A DNA stretch of 10,947 bases, taken from assembly GCA_016840965.1 (NCBI GenBank), contig JAEORI010000020.1:1-10947 (forward strand). The letters run 5' to 3'. The notes beneath the pieces were generated by a model. It did no database searches. It was not told where the DNA came from and worked only from the letters and a program-made list of their open reading frames with translations. Of the stretch, positions 1 to 7,144 are shown in pieces. How positions within the stretch are numbered: position 1 is the stretch's first letter; the number at the start of each line of letters is the position of its first letter. A program made the position numbers and the translations under genes. The stretch is from Candidatus Thorarchaeota archaeon (GTDB taxonomy: Archaea; Asgardarchaeota; Thorarchaeia; Thorarchaeales; Thorarchaeaceae).

Positions 1-508
1 CAATCGGGTGTAGAGTTTCCCAGATTCTAATTGAAAGATAACTCAGTATCACCATCGGAAACGCTACGATTCCAAAGATAGATCCAAACTGTGCCCTCGA
101 CTCCCGATCACTGACTGAGGCTCGATAGGCTAGAATGCATGCGTATGCAACCCAAAGAATGAGTGTCGTTGTTTCTCGAGGATCCCAATTCCATGGGGAG
201 TTCCAAGCTGCATCAGCCCAAATCATACCCGAGAGTAGGGTTATTGTTGTGAATAACAATCCAAGTTTGATTGATACCGCTCCAAGTATATCGTATTTCA
301 GATCTCCTTTCCATAGGTAAATCACTCCGCAAAGCAGAGTCCCACCAAATAATCCGTACGAAACAAGAGCAGGTGCTACATGTTGGAAGAAAATACGCAC
401 ATTTTCTCCAAGTTGAACGTCCGGGGGTGCAAAAATCCAAGTCATATAGACATAGAGGAAAGATATCGCTGCAGTGATTCCGAGGAATATCAATCGGGTT
501 TTACTCAC
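1..508 (-). CDS. ccmC: Haem-handling membrane protein CcmC, partial (C-terminus beyond window)
   Basis: CcmC is the integral membrane protein of cytochrome c maturation that presents haem on the outer face of the membrane. The reading frame gives 169 residues before the window edge. It carries the tryptophan-rich WWD-type segment at about residues 97-112 (W97, W102, W106, N107, W108, D109, P110), and the two histidines expected to bind haem in this family: H43 in FFQHVAP and H167 in WETLHP. Hydrophobic segments lie around 6-26, 44-65, 80-98, 113-128 and 143-160. The start is GTG at 508: an in-frame TGA sits only two codons upstream, at 517-515, so no longer start is possible. The ribosome binding site is weak. 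It follows ccmB after 68 bases, the A-B-C order of a ccm operon. The aspartate is followed by PRE, which is closer to the CcsA/CcmF style than to the DxRLT of enterobacterial CcmC, but length and histidine spacing favour CcmC. Confidence 0.88.
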   Translation of the reverse strand, partial: MSKTRLIFLGITAAISFLYVYMTWIFAPPDVQLGENVRIFFQHVAPALVSYGLFGGTLLCGVIYLWKGDLKYDILGAVSIKLGLLFTTITLLSGMIWADAAWNSPWNWDPRETTTLILWVAYACILAYRASVSDRESRAQFGSIFGIVAFPMVILSYLSIRIWETLHPI

Positions 509-576
509 GGCATTTCAACTCGAATTGCGGCGGTGTTCACAGTTTGCAATATGAAGGTTTTGTTACCGACTCAGCT

Positions 577-1257
577 TCAAGGTGAAAGCGCAAAATGGAA
601 GACTGAAGCTGATAGTGTCAACATTGCTATCAGATGTGCTAGGAGGATTTCAAAAATTAACACTACTGGAATTAGTCCTGGTCCTAGGACAATGATTTTC
701 GTGATTTCAATCAATAACATAAGACCAGATGTAGCGGTTGGAAAATACACTAGTGGGAATACTGTAGCTTTTGATTCAGAAGGCATAGTGAGCGCTGATG
801 CCATTGAACCCACTGCTGCAAGATCCAAGGTGCCAACAAAGAGTGTAGCAATAGCAAGTGGTAGATCATTGAGGAGGGAGAATCCGAACAACACTGAGAT
901 GATTGGAACCAGAAAGATTTCCACAAGTCCCATTAGGAAGAAACCATAGATGACCTTCCCTAAATATACTGACCAAGCCGGAATTGGTGCAGTCGCTAGA
1001 CCTCGCAGGGTCCCTGTTTCTGACTCAGAGAGAAAGATTGGTGCGAAGCCAAACATTCCTGTGAAAAAGATTATGACCCATAGTAATGCACTACCAATCT
1101 CTTCGGGTACTGAACCTCCTGTGACTACTGCAAAGGAAAATGCGAGAACAGCGATGAGTGCGAAAAGGAACATTGAGAAAACTTCGAACTTTTTGCGAAA
1201 TTGAGTGAGAATGTCTTTCTTTGCGATTGCTAATGCCGCGCTGAGACCTGATGTCAT
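577..1257 (-). CDS. ccmB: Haem exporter membrane subunit CcmB
   Basis: This is the ABC-type membrane subunit that pairs with CcmA in cytochrome c maturation. At 226 residues it matches the usual CcmB length of about 220. The N-terminus is a short cytoplasmic amphipathic stretch with KKDILTQFRKK at 13-23. Six hydrophobic segments follow, roughly at 27-47, 56-76, 100-122, 131-153, 163-183 and 190-220. The loop with SESETGTLRGLATAP at 77-91 and the following YLGKV at 98-102 are characteristic of CcmB. The ATG at 1257 is preceded by a strong ribosome binding site, GAGGTGAT at 1268-1261, which overlaps the stop codon of ccmA at 1269-1267. That suggests translational coupling of the two transporter subunits. 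I am confident of the family. Whether it moves haem itself or supports release of haem-loaded carrier is not decided by sequence. Confidence 0.9.
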   Translation of the reverse strand: MTSGLSAALAIAKKDILTQFRKKFEVFSMFLFALIAVLAFSFAVVTGGSVPEEIGSALLWVIIFFTGMFGFAPIFLSESETGTLRGLATAPIPAWSVYLGKVIYGFFLMGLVEIFLVPIISVLFGFSLLNDLPLAIATLFVGTLDLAAVGSMASALTMPSESKATVFPLVYFPTATSGLMLLIEITKIIVLGPGLIPVVLIFEILLAHLIAMLTLSASVFHFALSP

Positions 1258-1266
1258 TCTATCACC

Positions 1267-1944
1267 TCAGAGCGTCTGATCAAACTCAGAGATAGGACCT
1301 TGCTTTACGACTACTCCTTTTCTGAGTGTCACGTATTCATCACACAATGCTGCACCAAATGCTAGATTGTGAGTCGTCACGACTGTTGTTCTCGAATTTC
1401 TATATTCATTTAGATATTCCCAGAAATCTTCTGTTGTGTCTTTGTCCAAACCACTGAATGGTTCATCAAGAAGTAAAAGTTCAGGATCATGAACTAGACT
1501 TCGGACAATATCGAGTCTCTTCTTGAGTCCTGTTGATAGATTTTTCACAGGTTCTTCAAGCCATGTATTAATTGCAAACCGCTGTGCTAAGTCCTCTACC
1601 TGTGAATCAAAAAATTCTGTCTGAAGGCCATAAAGTTTAGAATAGAATTGTAGATTCTCAAAGCCAGTGAGTTCCTCATACAGAAGGGGTTTGTCACCTA
1701 CAAGACCAATGCGTTTCTTGACCTCTTCTGATTCTTCCTGTGGGTCAAAACCCATTACAGAGATGAATCCTCCATGAGGACGGAGGAGTGTGGCTACGAC
1801 TCGCATGAGTGTCGTCTTACCTGCACCATTGGAACCAAAGAGTCCATGAATACCACTTTTAGAAAAGCTGAGTGTTATTTTTCTTAGAGCAACTCTATAA
1901 CCATACCGTCTCGTGAGGTCTTTTGTTTCAATGGCTATAGTCAC
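1267..1944 (-). CDS. ccmA: Cytochrome c maturation ABC ATPase CcmA
   Basis: This is the ATP-hydrolysing subunit of the CcmAB transporter, acting on the cytoplasmic face. Numbered from GTG 1944 (225 residues), it has Walker A GSNGAGKTT at 37-45, the ABC signature LSTGLKKR at 136-143, Walker B LLLLDEP at 156-162 and the switch histidine H192 in TTHN. A longer frame begins at GTG 1956, but only GTG 1944 has a well placed ribosome binding site: GGTGA ends eight bases before it. A TATA-like box at 1995-1988 would also put the transcript start just upstream, leaving a short leader. The signature has Thr where LSGGQ has its first Gly and lacks the Gln, a pattern also common in other ABC subfamilies. 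Assignment as CcmA therefore rests largely on the directly downstream ccmB and ccmC. It is the first gene of a ccmABC operon next to a cytochrome c gene cluster. Confidence 0.88.
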   Translation of the reverse strand: MTIAIETKDLTRRYGYRVALRKITLSFSKSGIHGLFGSNGAGKTTLMRVVATLLRPHGGFISVMGFDPQEESEEVKKRIGLVGDKPLLYEELTGFENLQFYSKLYGLQTEFFDSQVEDLAQRFAINTWLEEPVKNLSTGLKKRLDIVRSLVHDPELLLLDEPFSGLDKDTTEDFWEYLNEYRNSRTTVVTTHNLAFGAALCDEYVTLRKGVVVKQGPISEFDQTL

Positions 1945-1987
1945 CAGCAGTTTCACCTTTAGATTGGACTGAACGCTTTTTACTACC

Positions 1988-1995
1988 TTATTTAA
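1988..1995 (-). promoter_or_regulatory. TATA-box-like element ahead of ccmABC
   Basis: On the minus strand this reads TTAAATAA. It lies in the 120-base gap between the HdrD-like gene and ccmA. A transcript start about 25 bases downstream would fall near 1966, giving a leader of about 20 bases that still contains the GGTGA ribosome binding site for GTG 1944. It is seen by eye only, and AT-rich octamers are common in such DNA, so the call is tentative. Confidence 0.4.
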
Positions 1996-2060
1996 TGTGA
2001 TGGATGGTTGCTTCGATTATTCACTCATTCCATTTAGGCTGATTTTCCAAGTTTGGCCAA

Positions 2061-2072
2061 ATGGTTAACCAA
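2061..2072. repeat. Copy 1 of a shared 12-base palindromic motif
   Basis: The perfect palindrome TGGTTAACCA occupies 2062-2071. The 12-base word covering it, read on the minus strand, is identical to the plus-strand word at 9520-9531. This copy overlaps the stop codon of the HdrD-like gene (2067-2065) and lies about 66 bases upstream of the ccm TATA-like box. It could be an operator shared by the ccm operon and the cytochrome operon, or it could be chance. Confidence 0.3.
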
Positions 2073-3282
2073 GTCCCATCAAACTGATGAATAGGTCTTC
2101 AATATTGAGAACCTTGATATCAACACCACGTTTCTTGACAGCGTCTAGGAAATTCAACTTGCAGAAAACACATGATGAAACAATCGTTGTAGCTCCAGTT
2201 TCAAGTGCTTGATTCAGTCTTCTCTCCGCTGTATTAATGGCACTCTCTCCAAAACCAGCTTTGAAACCGCCTCCAGCTCCACAACATACAGCGTTTTCTC
2301 TGTTACGTTCCATTTCAACGAAATTAATCCCAGGAATGCTCTTCAATATTTGTCGAGGTGGTTCAAATATACCAACATGGCGGCCTAGATGGCAGGGGTC
2401 GTGATAGGTCACTGTTTCAGGATAGCTACCCTTCCACTCTAGCTCTCCTTTCTTTAGCTTGAGCGCTAGAAACTGGGTGAGATGTTGCGTGGAGAATGGT
2501 AAAATGCCATGCCTTTCTCTATAGAATCGTGGCCAGTCCAATGTTGTAGTCCTATAGCACCCTGAGCATGAGAAAACCACATGCTCAATACCTTTAGCTT
2601 TCATCTGTTCAACATTGTGTACTATGAACTTTTCAGCCTCTAGAGTTCCAAGCAATTCTTTCTCGCCTTCATTGGTTTCGTCGTAAATGGGTCTGGTTAC
2701 CTGTCCAGTTCTAATCAGCGGACTGCAACAGCATTTTTCTTGAACTCCAAGTATCTGTGGCTCGATTCCAAAATAATTGAGCATACGTAGAGTTGCATCT
2801 GCTATCTCGGGTCTCTTGTAAGATGCAGTACACCCCACATAATAACCCCACTCAGAGTTATCTGAAATCTTTGTATCTGGCTTGACCCAATCTGCTCGTT
2901 CTTGTGGATTCTCTCCAAACACATTGTTGTGTTTAAAGGCAAAATCACCCATGACATGTAACTTTCCATATGGTCCCTTTCCCATTTCTACTAGTTTCTT
3001 TCGGACATCTTCTATGATTCTGACATATGGGACCTTGATAGGACACCTCTCAACACATTGCTCGCATGTACTGCATGCATACACCGCTCTTACGAAACCC
3101 TCATCCACAGGCAAGTTCTTTTCAACATATGACCGCAGGAGTCGAAGTCGACCTCCCGCAAAATACGCTTCTGAACGAAACTCTTCGTAGCTAGTGCAGG
3201 TCCATCTGCAGGTTGAACAGTTACTGCACAATACTATTTGATCAGGGTCAACATCAAGCTCAGGTGTAAAGAATCTTGGCAT
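2065..3282 (-). CDS. HdrD/GlcF-like iron-sulfur protein with two CCG domains (operon B)
   Basis: This is an electron-transfer subunit of the HdrD / glycolate-oxidase iron-sulfur type, 405 residues. The N-terminal half holds two [4Fe-4S] motifs: C19, C22, C25, C29 and C70, C73, C76, C80 (then Pro). Two CCG domains follow. The second is textbook, with C297, C333-C334-G335, C371 and C374, spaced CX35CCX36CXXC as in non-cubane cluster sites of heterodisulfide reductase. The first is unusual: C151, then a triple cysteine C184-C185-C186 followed by Ser instead of Gly, then 52 residues to C239 and C242. No membrane helices are apparent, so it should sit on the cytoplasmic side. Its ATG directly abuts the TAG stop of the FAD oxidase gene, with GGAGG about 11 bases upstream, so the two are almost certainly co-translated partners. 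The actual electron acceptor is unknown; disulfide reduction cannot be excluded. Confidence 0.88.
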   Translation of the reverse strand: MPRFFTPELDVDPDQIVLCSNCSTCRWTCTSYEEFRSEAYFAGGRLRLLRSYVEKNLPVDEGFVRAVYACSTCEQCVERCPIKVPYVRIIEDVRKKLVEMGKGPYGKLHVMGDFAFKHNNVFGENPQERADWVKPDTKISDNSEWGYYVGCTASYKRPEIADATLRMLNYFGIEPQILGVQEKCCCSPLIRTGQVTRPIYDETNEGEKELLGTLEAEKFIVHNVEQMKAKGIEHVVFSCSGCYRTTTLDWPRFYRERHGILPFSTQHLTQFLALKLKKGELEWKGSYPETVTYHDPCHLGRHVGIFEPPRQILKSIPGINFVEMERNRENAVCCGAGGGFKAGFGESAINTAERRLNQALETGATTIVSSCVFCKLNFLDAVKKRGVDIKVLNIEDLFISLMGLG

Positions 3283-4761
3283 CTAGATACTTCCCTCCTG
3301 GTAAGAAATTGGAATCTGCAGGATTTTCTTCGAACGACGAAGGGCCGTTTGTAATCTTCTGAATTGACCATTCATGGTGAACATCAGATTCAAGCGTGTA
3401 TACGACATATTACAGTGCGTCAGCTTGTCAGGATTCATTATCCCATTTGGATCCCATTTCTGGCGCAAGTCTTTGAATCGCTCGTAATCCTTTGGTTGGT
3501 ATTTTTTAATATAGACTGTATTCTGTAGTCCCAGTGTGTAGAGTTCTCCTCCTTGTCTATACATCATTTTAACCAATCTATGCAGCATCGCTTTGCCAGA
3601 CATGAAATGCATCCAATGTCTATGGTCTGAAGGTGCAAAAACACAGAGTCGCGCCATAGCGGATCCACCAAGAACTAGATAGAAGCAAGAGTTAATCCTG
3701 TAGTCTTTTGCGATTTTGTACATTCTTCTCACTAGGGGTTCAACATGCGTTAACGGTATCCAAAAATTCTGCATAGAGAGAGTAGGAACCTCCAGTTTGA
3801 GTTTCATTTCAATAATATTCCTATCTTTCCAGTTCTTCTCATAGTATCCTTGAGGCATTTCAGTTCCGCTGGCAATCTCGAAAATTCCCCGAGCTGTCTT
3901 GATTGACTCTGCAACTTCATCAGCTGTTCCACTATAGGTAACTACTATGAAGAACAAACCCGTTGTGTCTGGAGGGAGACCGCCTTGCACACGCCATTCA
4001 TATTCAAGATCAGTCAGTCTCAGATAGATTGGTTGTGTTTTAGTCTTGCTAAGTCGAGATAGTGCATCTATTGCTTTCTCAAGCTCTTGAAAGGCAAACA
4101 TTAGTCCACTTGTAATTTCAGGAATTTTGATAATCTTCATCTTGATTGAGTTGACAACGCCAGCGATTCCGGAGGTGCCAAAAAATGGCATCATATCATC
4201 ACCAGTGACGGTATCAATTGAACCATCTGGTCTTACAACTTCCATCTCTAGGACATTGTCGACCATGGACCCGAATCTAGGTGTACCTACACCTGCCTTA
4301 CCACCAATTGCTAGCCATCCAGCAAGTGTGGATGCAACTCCACTCTGCGGAGCTACCGGGAGTGCAAAACCTTTCTTTCCCACTTCATTATTTAGAATCT
4401 CCCAAACAGCTCCTGCTTCGACATTAATCCACATCTCTTCTTTATTGATTTCTTTGATTTTATCCATGCGTTTTGTATCGAGAACAATTCCGCCTCTTGT
4501 AGGGCTTGCTGAACCATAGTAACAAGTCCCTCCGCCTCTTGGGATAACCGGTATTTTATGCTCAGAGGCGTATTTCATGATAGATGATACTTGTTGACTT
4601 GATTCTGGCCAAGCTACATAATCCGCGAGCCACTTCTTTTTCCATCTATAGTGGTAGTAAGGGATACCTGTCGTGTCTCCACTCGCGGACAGACGTTCTG
4701 CCATCATGTCGCTCACCCACGAAACATCAGTTAGATTAACAATTTGCTCTGTTGCATTCAA
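3283..4761 (-). CDS. FAD-linked oxidase without membrane tail (operon B)
   Basis: This is a flavoprotein of the FAD-binding type 4 / GlcD-like superfamily. Numbered from TTG 4761 (492 residues), the FAD-binding loop IPRGGGTCYYG is at 73-83, the second nucleotide-binding stretch with STLAGWLAIGG at 144-154, and the usual GTLGIIT region is degenerate (SGIAGVV, 197-203). The C-terminal cap ends with WDPNGIMNPDKL at 436-447. The glycolate/D-lactate dehydrogenase signatures HxHxGDGN and EHGxG are absent; in the second position stands GGELYTLGLQN (404-414), as in its two paralogues here. A frame seven codons longer starts at TTG 4782, but GAGGTGA followed by eight bases points to TTG 4761, and that site directly follows the stop of the upstream membrane gene. 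No C-terminal membrane helices are seen, unlike the paralogues, so the upstream four-helix protein may anchor it. Substrate unknown. Confidence 0.85.
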   Translation of the reverse strand: MNATEQIVNLTDVSWVSDMMAERLSASGDTTGIPYYHYRWKKKWLADYVAWPESSQQVSSIMKYASEHKIPVIPRGGGTCYYGSASPTRGGIVLDTKRMDKIKEINKEEMWINVEAGAVWEILNNEVGKKGFALPVAPQSGVASTLAGWLAIGGKAGVGTPRFGSMVDNVLEMEVVRPDGSIDTVTGDDMMPFFGTSGIAGVVNSIKMKIIKIPEITSGLMFAFQELEKAIDALSRLSKTKTQPIYLRLTDLEYEWRVQGGLPPDTTGLFFIVVTYSGTADEVAESIKTARGIFEIASGTEMPQGYYEKNWKDRNIIEMKLKLEVPTLSMQNFWIPLTHVEPLVRRMYKIAKDYRINSCFYLVLGGSAMARLCVFAPSDHRHWMHFMSGKAMLHRLVKMMYRQGGELYTLGLQNTVYIKKYQPKDYERFKDLRQKWDPNGIMNPDKLTHCNMSYTRLNLMFTMNGQFRRLQTALRRSKKILQIPISYQEGSI

Positions 4762-4774
4762 CTTTTTTTCACCT

Positions 4775-5185
4775 CTAAGCAATATACTGAATATAACCCA
4801 TTATGAAAACGATAGTCCAACATATTGCAGCCGTAAAGCCTGGAATTTTAGTTCTTATTCCGGAAATCCCAGTGAGAAAAGCTCCGACACCTGCCAAGTA
4901 ACCAAACACTCCTAAACCGATATGTATCAAATGAAAAATATCAGCACCTCCGACACCCAGAATTGTACTTGTGAGAGGTAGTATTGTGACGATGTTGATT
5001 GTTGTTAGCAGTAACGAAAGACCTGCACATACTCCATGCGCAAAGGTATACTTTTCTTGGGAAATCAAATACAAAGCAGTACCAAGATACAGAAGCAGCA
5101 ACGCAGGCAATCCAAGTATAATGGTCATGTGCACGTTACCTATTTGTAAAGCTTGAAGTTCATTAATGAGTAAAAGTGTTGTCAA
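4775..5185 (-). CDS. Small four-helix membrane protein, possible haem-b anchor (operon B)
   Basis: This 136-residue protein is almost entirely hydrophobic, with four predicted membrane helices near 18-41, 47-71, 85-109 and 115-134. Histidines H19, H50, H85 and H88 lie at or near helix starts, with H85 and H88 in FHLIHIG. That layout could ligate haem b as in small cytochrome-b anchors, but I do not recognise the family. The start is TTG at 5185: a strong AGGAGGT lies seven to eight bases upstream. A TATA box at 5215-5208 makes this the likely first gene of operon B. The box is only about 26 bases from the start codon, so a transcript from it might be nearly leaderless, with the ribosome binding site serving read-through messages. 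The next two genes encode an FAD oxidase and an HdrD-like protein, so membrane anchoring and quinone or cytochrome contact is the likely job. That job is inferred. Confidence 0.72.
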   Translation of the reverse strand: MTTLLLINELQALQIGNVHMTIILGLPALLLLYLGTALYLISQEKYTFAHGVCAGLSLLLTTINIVTILPLTSTILGVGGADIFHLIHIGLGVFGYLAGVGAFLTGISGIRTKIPGFTAAICWTIVFIMGYIQYIA

Positions 5186-5207
5186 TCAGATACCTCCTAT
5201 CTTTGAA

Positions 5208-5215
5208 ATTTTATA
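5208..5215 (-). promoter_or_regulatory. TATA box ahead of operon B
   Basis: On the minus strand this reads TATAAAAT, a near-consensus archaeal TATA box, centred about 26 bases upstream of the TTG start at 5185. It lies just downstream of a T-rich terminator-like tract. Together they suggest a boundary between operon A and operon B. The predicted transcript start falls almost on the start codon, which is odd given the strong ribosome binding site there. Confidence 0.45.
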
Positions 5216-5235
5216 GGTTGAGCAAGGGTAAGTCG

Positions 5236-5247
5236 AAAAAACAAAAT
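5236..5247 (-). terminator. T-rich terminator-like tract after operon A
   Basis: On the minus strand this reads ATTTTGTTTTTT, ten T in twelve bases, about 165 bases past the stop codon of the FAD oxidase gene at 5411. Archaeal termination commonly occurs at such T-rich stretches without a stable hairpin, and I see no strong hairpin here. It sits immediately upstream of the operon B TATA box, which supports a transcript boundary. Confidence 0.35.
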
Positions 5248-5410
5248 CAATTAGTTGTGCTGTTCCTGTAAAAGCAATAGAGGGTTGAACAGTTTTGAAT
5301 GTTAAAAGCTCCATGACTAACTGATGATGTGAAGCCAAAGGTGTTGAGGAAGTTTGTTGTTTCCTCATGGTGTTCAAGCTCCTGTCACTTCCAACAATGT
5401 TAATCCTCCT

Positions 5411-7132
5411 TCAATGGAATATTTTCCTGAAGAATCTAAGAAATGGAGTACCTATGGAAAGCACAACTGAAATTGGAATCAGATTCGCAAACTCAGACAC
5501 AGCGAAACCAGCGAATAATCCAACTATAAACCAGATCAAGAAACTAGGAAGATCGTTCACCACAACCCAAGGAACATATGCTTGGATTATTGAAGGTACT
5601 AGGATACCAGCTAACCAAATAACAATTGGAGCTACTATACCTGCAATAAACATAATGAGCACGTTCAACCTGATACTAAGTACCAACGGTCCTGGAAAGA
5701 CTTTGTGAGAGTTCAGATACCCCTTCTTGTCGGTTTTTCGTTTGAGGCTTGACATCTTCGAATAGTTTTCTTTCCCATAGAAGCTTCTTGAGTGAGCGGC
5801 ATTCCACATTCCAATTGAGTATGCCCTACCGCCATGTTTCAAACCTAGATTAATGACATCCAGCGAACGGTACCATCCCATCAAAAACGAGATTTTCCGA
5901 CGTTCATCATCCGGAAACCATGTGAGGACTGCTACCTCTCCACGGTCAGTGATAGCTCCTTCAAGTGCAAAATTCTCGGCTTTGAAATGTTTGTTCATAT
6001 GGTCGAGGTAGCCATCCAAGTTTTCAAGCGGCACATAAACCTCTGACGGCGCTAAACTGGGTCCTAGCCGTTTAATCCTCATGGGGTAGAACCGCTCATT
6101 CCATTCATGATCAGCTACCTCCATTGATTCAAGAGTCCCGCTATATCTGCTGACAACATGTTTGAGCTTCTCAATCTCTGTTTCAATCTCATCATCAGCT
6201 CCTTCGAAGGCGCATAAGATGATGAACTCTCCCGTGGTTGGAGGAGCTTGATCCACCTGTTTGAGCATTCTATAGAAATTGTCTGTAATGAAGTGCAGAT
6301 AGAATGGTCTGGTAGCTTCCAGAATATCCTGAAGCGCTCCCACCATAAGGTTTTGACTTCTAAATGATGAAACAGTAGGTTTAATGTGTCTCAGTGGAAT
6401 GATTTTCAGCACAACTTTAGTAATTATTCCGAGAGTACCATTACTATCTACGAAGAGTTGTGTTGAATCGTCATTGTACTGATCGTTGCCACTAATTTCC
6501 CAGAAGAAGTCTGCATCACCCTTGAAGACATTCTTTCCTGATTCAGTCTTGAATACTTCTTCTGAAGTGTCTTTTGTCCGAATTATATCTCCGTCAGGGA
6601 GAACGACCTCAAGATCTACTACCTGCTCAGCAATACCGCCATACTTTGTACTGCCAATTCCACTTCCTCCAGCCGCCACCCATCCACCAACAGTACTAGA
6701 TGGTGCACTAGACGGATAAGCAGCCACAGTTAGACCCTCATCTTCAAGATCTTCTAGGAGTTTCCCCCAGATAATCCCTGAACCAACTTCAACAGTCATG
6801 TTATCTCTATCAATGTGATGGATCTCCTTCAATCTGGTCATCTCAACAACAAGTCCACCGCGGGTAGGCAATGCGCCTCCATAACCACTAGTTCCGTGTC
6901 CCCGTGGAACTACTGGAATGTGGTGCTGTTTACAGTACTTTAGAAGGTTCGATACTACTTCTGTAGTTGTTGGTTGAGCCACAGCTTCAGCATGTGGGTT
7001 TAACACATCATTGACAATTCCTGGTAAAGCTGCGATATCACTAGAATAAAGACCAGTCATGAATTTCTCTGAGGAGAAGTAGTCTTCACCCACGATGTCA
7101 GCCAGATTCTGAATATGTTTCTTTGCTATCAT
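5411..7132 (-). CDS. FAD-linked oxidase with C-terminal two-helix membrane tail (operon A)
   Basis: This 573-residue flavoprotein has a GlcD-like FAD-binding domain: VPRGHGTSGYGG at 75-86, SSTVGGWVAAGG at 145-156 and NGTLGIITKV at 231-240. An FAD-oxidase C-terminal cap runs to about 480. The cap lacks HxHxGDGN and EHGxG; in their place are GAITDRGE (392-399), then PDDERR (407-412), and GGRAYSIGMWN (434-444). Also shared with the 9619 paralogue is RIKRLGPSLAPSE (352-364). Residues about 485-512 and 528-560 form two probable membrane helices, and the end FLRFFRKIF is basic, suggesting the tail's C-terminus is cytoplasmic. The usual family length is about 460-480, so the tail is an addition. The ATG at 7132 lies eight bases from an AGGAGG that overlaps the stop of the upstream HdrD-like gene. 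The likely role is a membrane-attached dehydrogenase feeding that iron-sulfur partner; the substrate is unknown. Confidence 0.87.
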   Translation of the reverse strand: MIAKKHIQNLADIVGEDYFSSEKFMTGLYSSDIAALPGIVNDVLNPHAEAVAQPTTTEVVSNLLKYCKQHHIPVVPRGHGTSGYGGALPTRGGLVVEMTRLKEIHHIDRDNMTVEVGSGIIWGKLLEDLEDEGLTVAAYPSSAPSSTVGGWVAAGGSGIGSTKYGGIAEQVVDLEVVLPDGDIIRTKDTSEEVFKTESGKNVFKGDADFFWEISGNDQYNDDSTQLFVDSNGTLGIITKVVLKIIPLRHIKPTVSSFRSQNLMVGALQDILEATRPFYLHFITDNFYRMLKQVDQAPPTTGEFIILCAFEGADDEIETEIEKLKHVVSRYSGTLESMEVADHEWNERFYPMRIKRLGPSLAPSEVYVPLENLDGYLDHMNKHFKAENFALEGAITDRGEVAVLTWFPDDERRKISFLMGWYRSLDVINLGLKHGGRAYSIGMWNAAHSRSFYGKENYSKMSSLKRKTDKKGYLNSHKVFPGPLVLSIRLNVLIMFIAGIVAPIVIWLAGILVPSIIQAYVPWVVVNDLPSFLIWFIVGLFAGFAVSEFANLIPISVVLSIGTPFLRFFRKIFH

Positions 7133-7144
7133 TCATGACGCCTC

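Noticed and set aside
380..949. A 189-residue plus-strand reading frame.
   Set aside because: It lies opposite ccmB and ccmC, whose products match known families with proper ribosome binding sites. The plus-strand product is low-complexity and unlike any family.
4762..4782. An N-terminal extension of seven residues for the operon B FAD oxidase, starting at TTG 4782.
   Set aside because: It would translate the GAGGTGA ribosome binding site itself; TTG 4761 lies eight bases after that site.
5186..5377. A 63-residue reading frame on the minus strand in the gap between operons A and B, ending directly before the next start.
   Set aside because: It lacks a well placed ribosome binding site for its ATG or TTG starts, resembles no family I recognise, and spans a T-rich terminator-like tract and a TATA box. 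It is more likely intergenic; the possibility of a decayed gene is kept as a finding.
5411..7132. Naming the FAD oxidases glycolate oxidase GlcD or D-lactate dehydrogenase.
   Set aside because: The HxHxGDGN and EHGxG signatures of those enzymes are missing in all three proteins, so only the fold-level family is supported.
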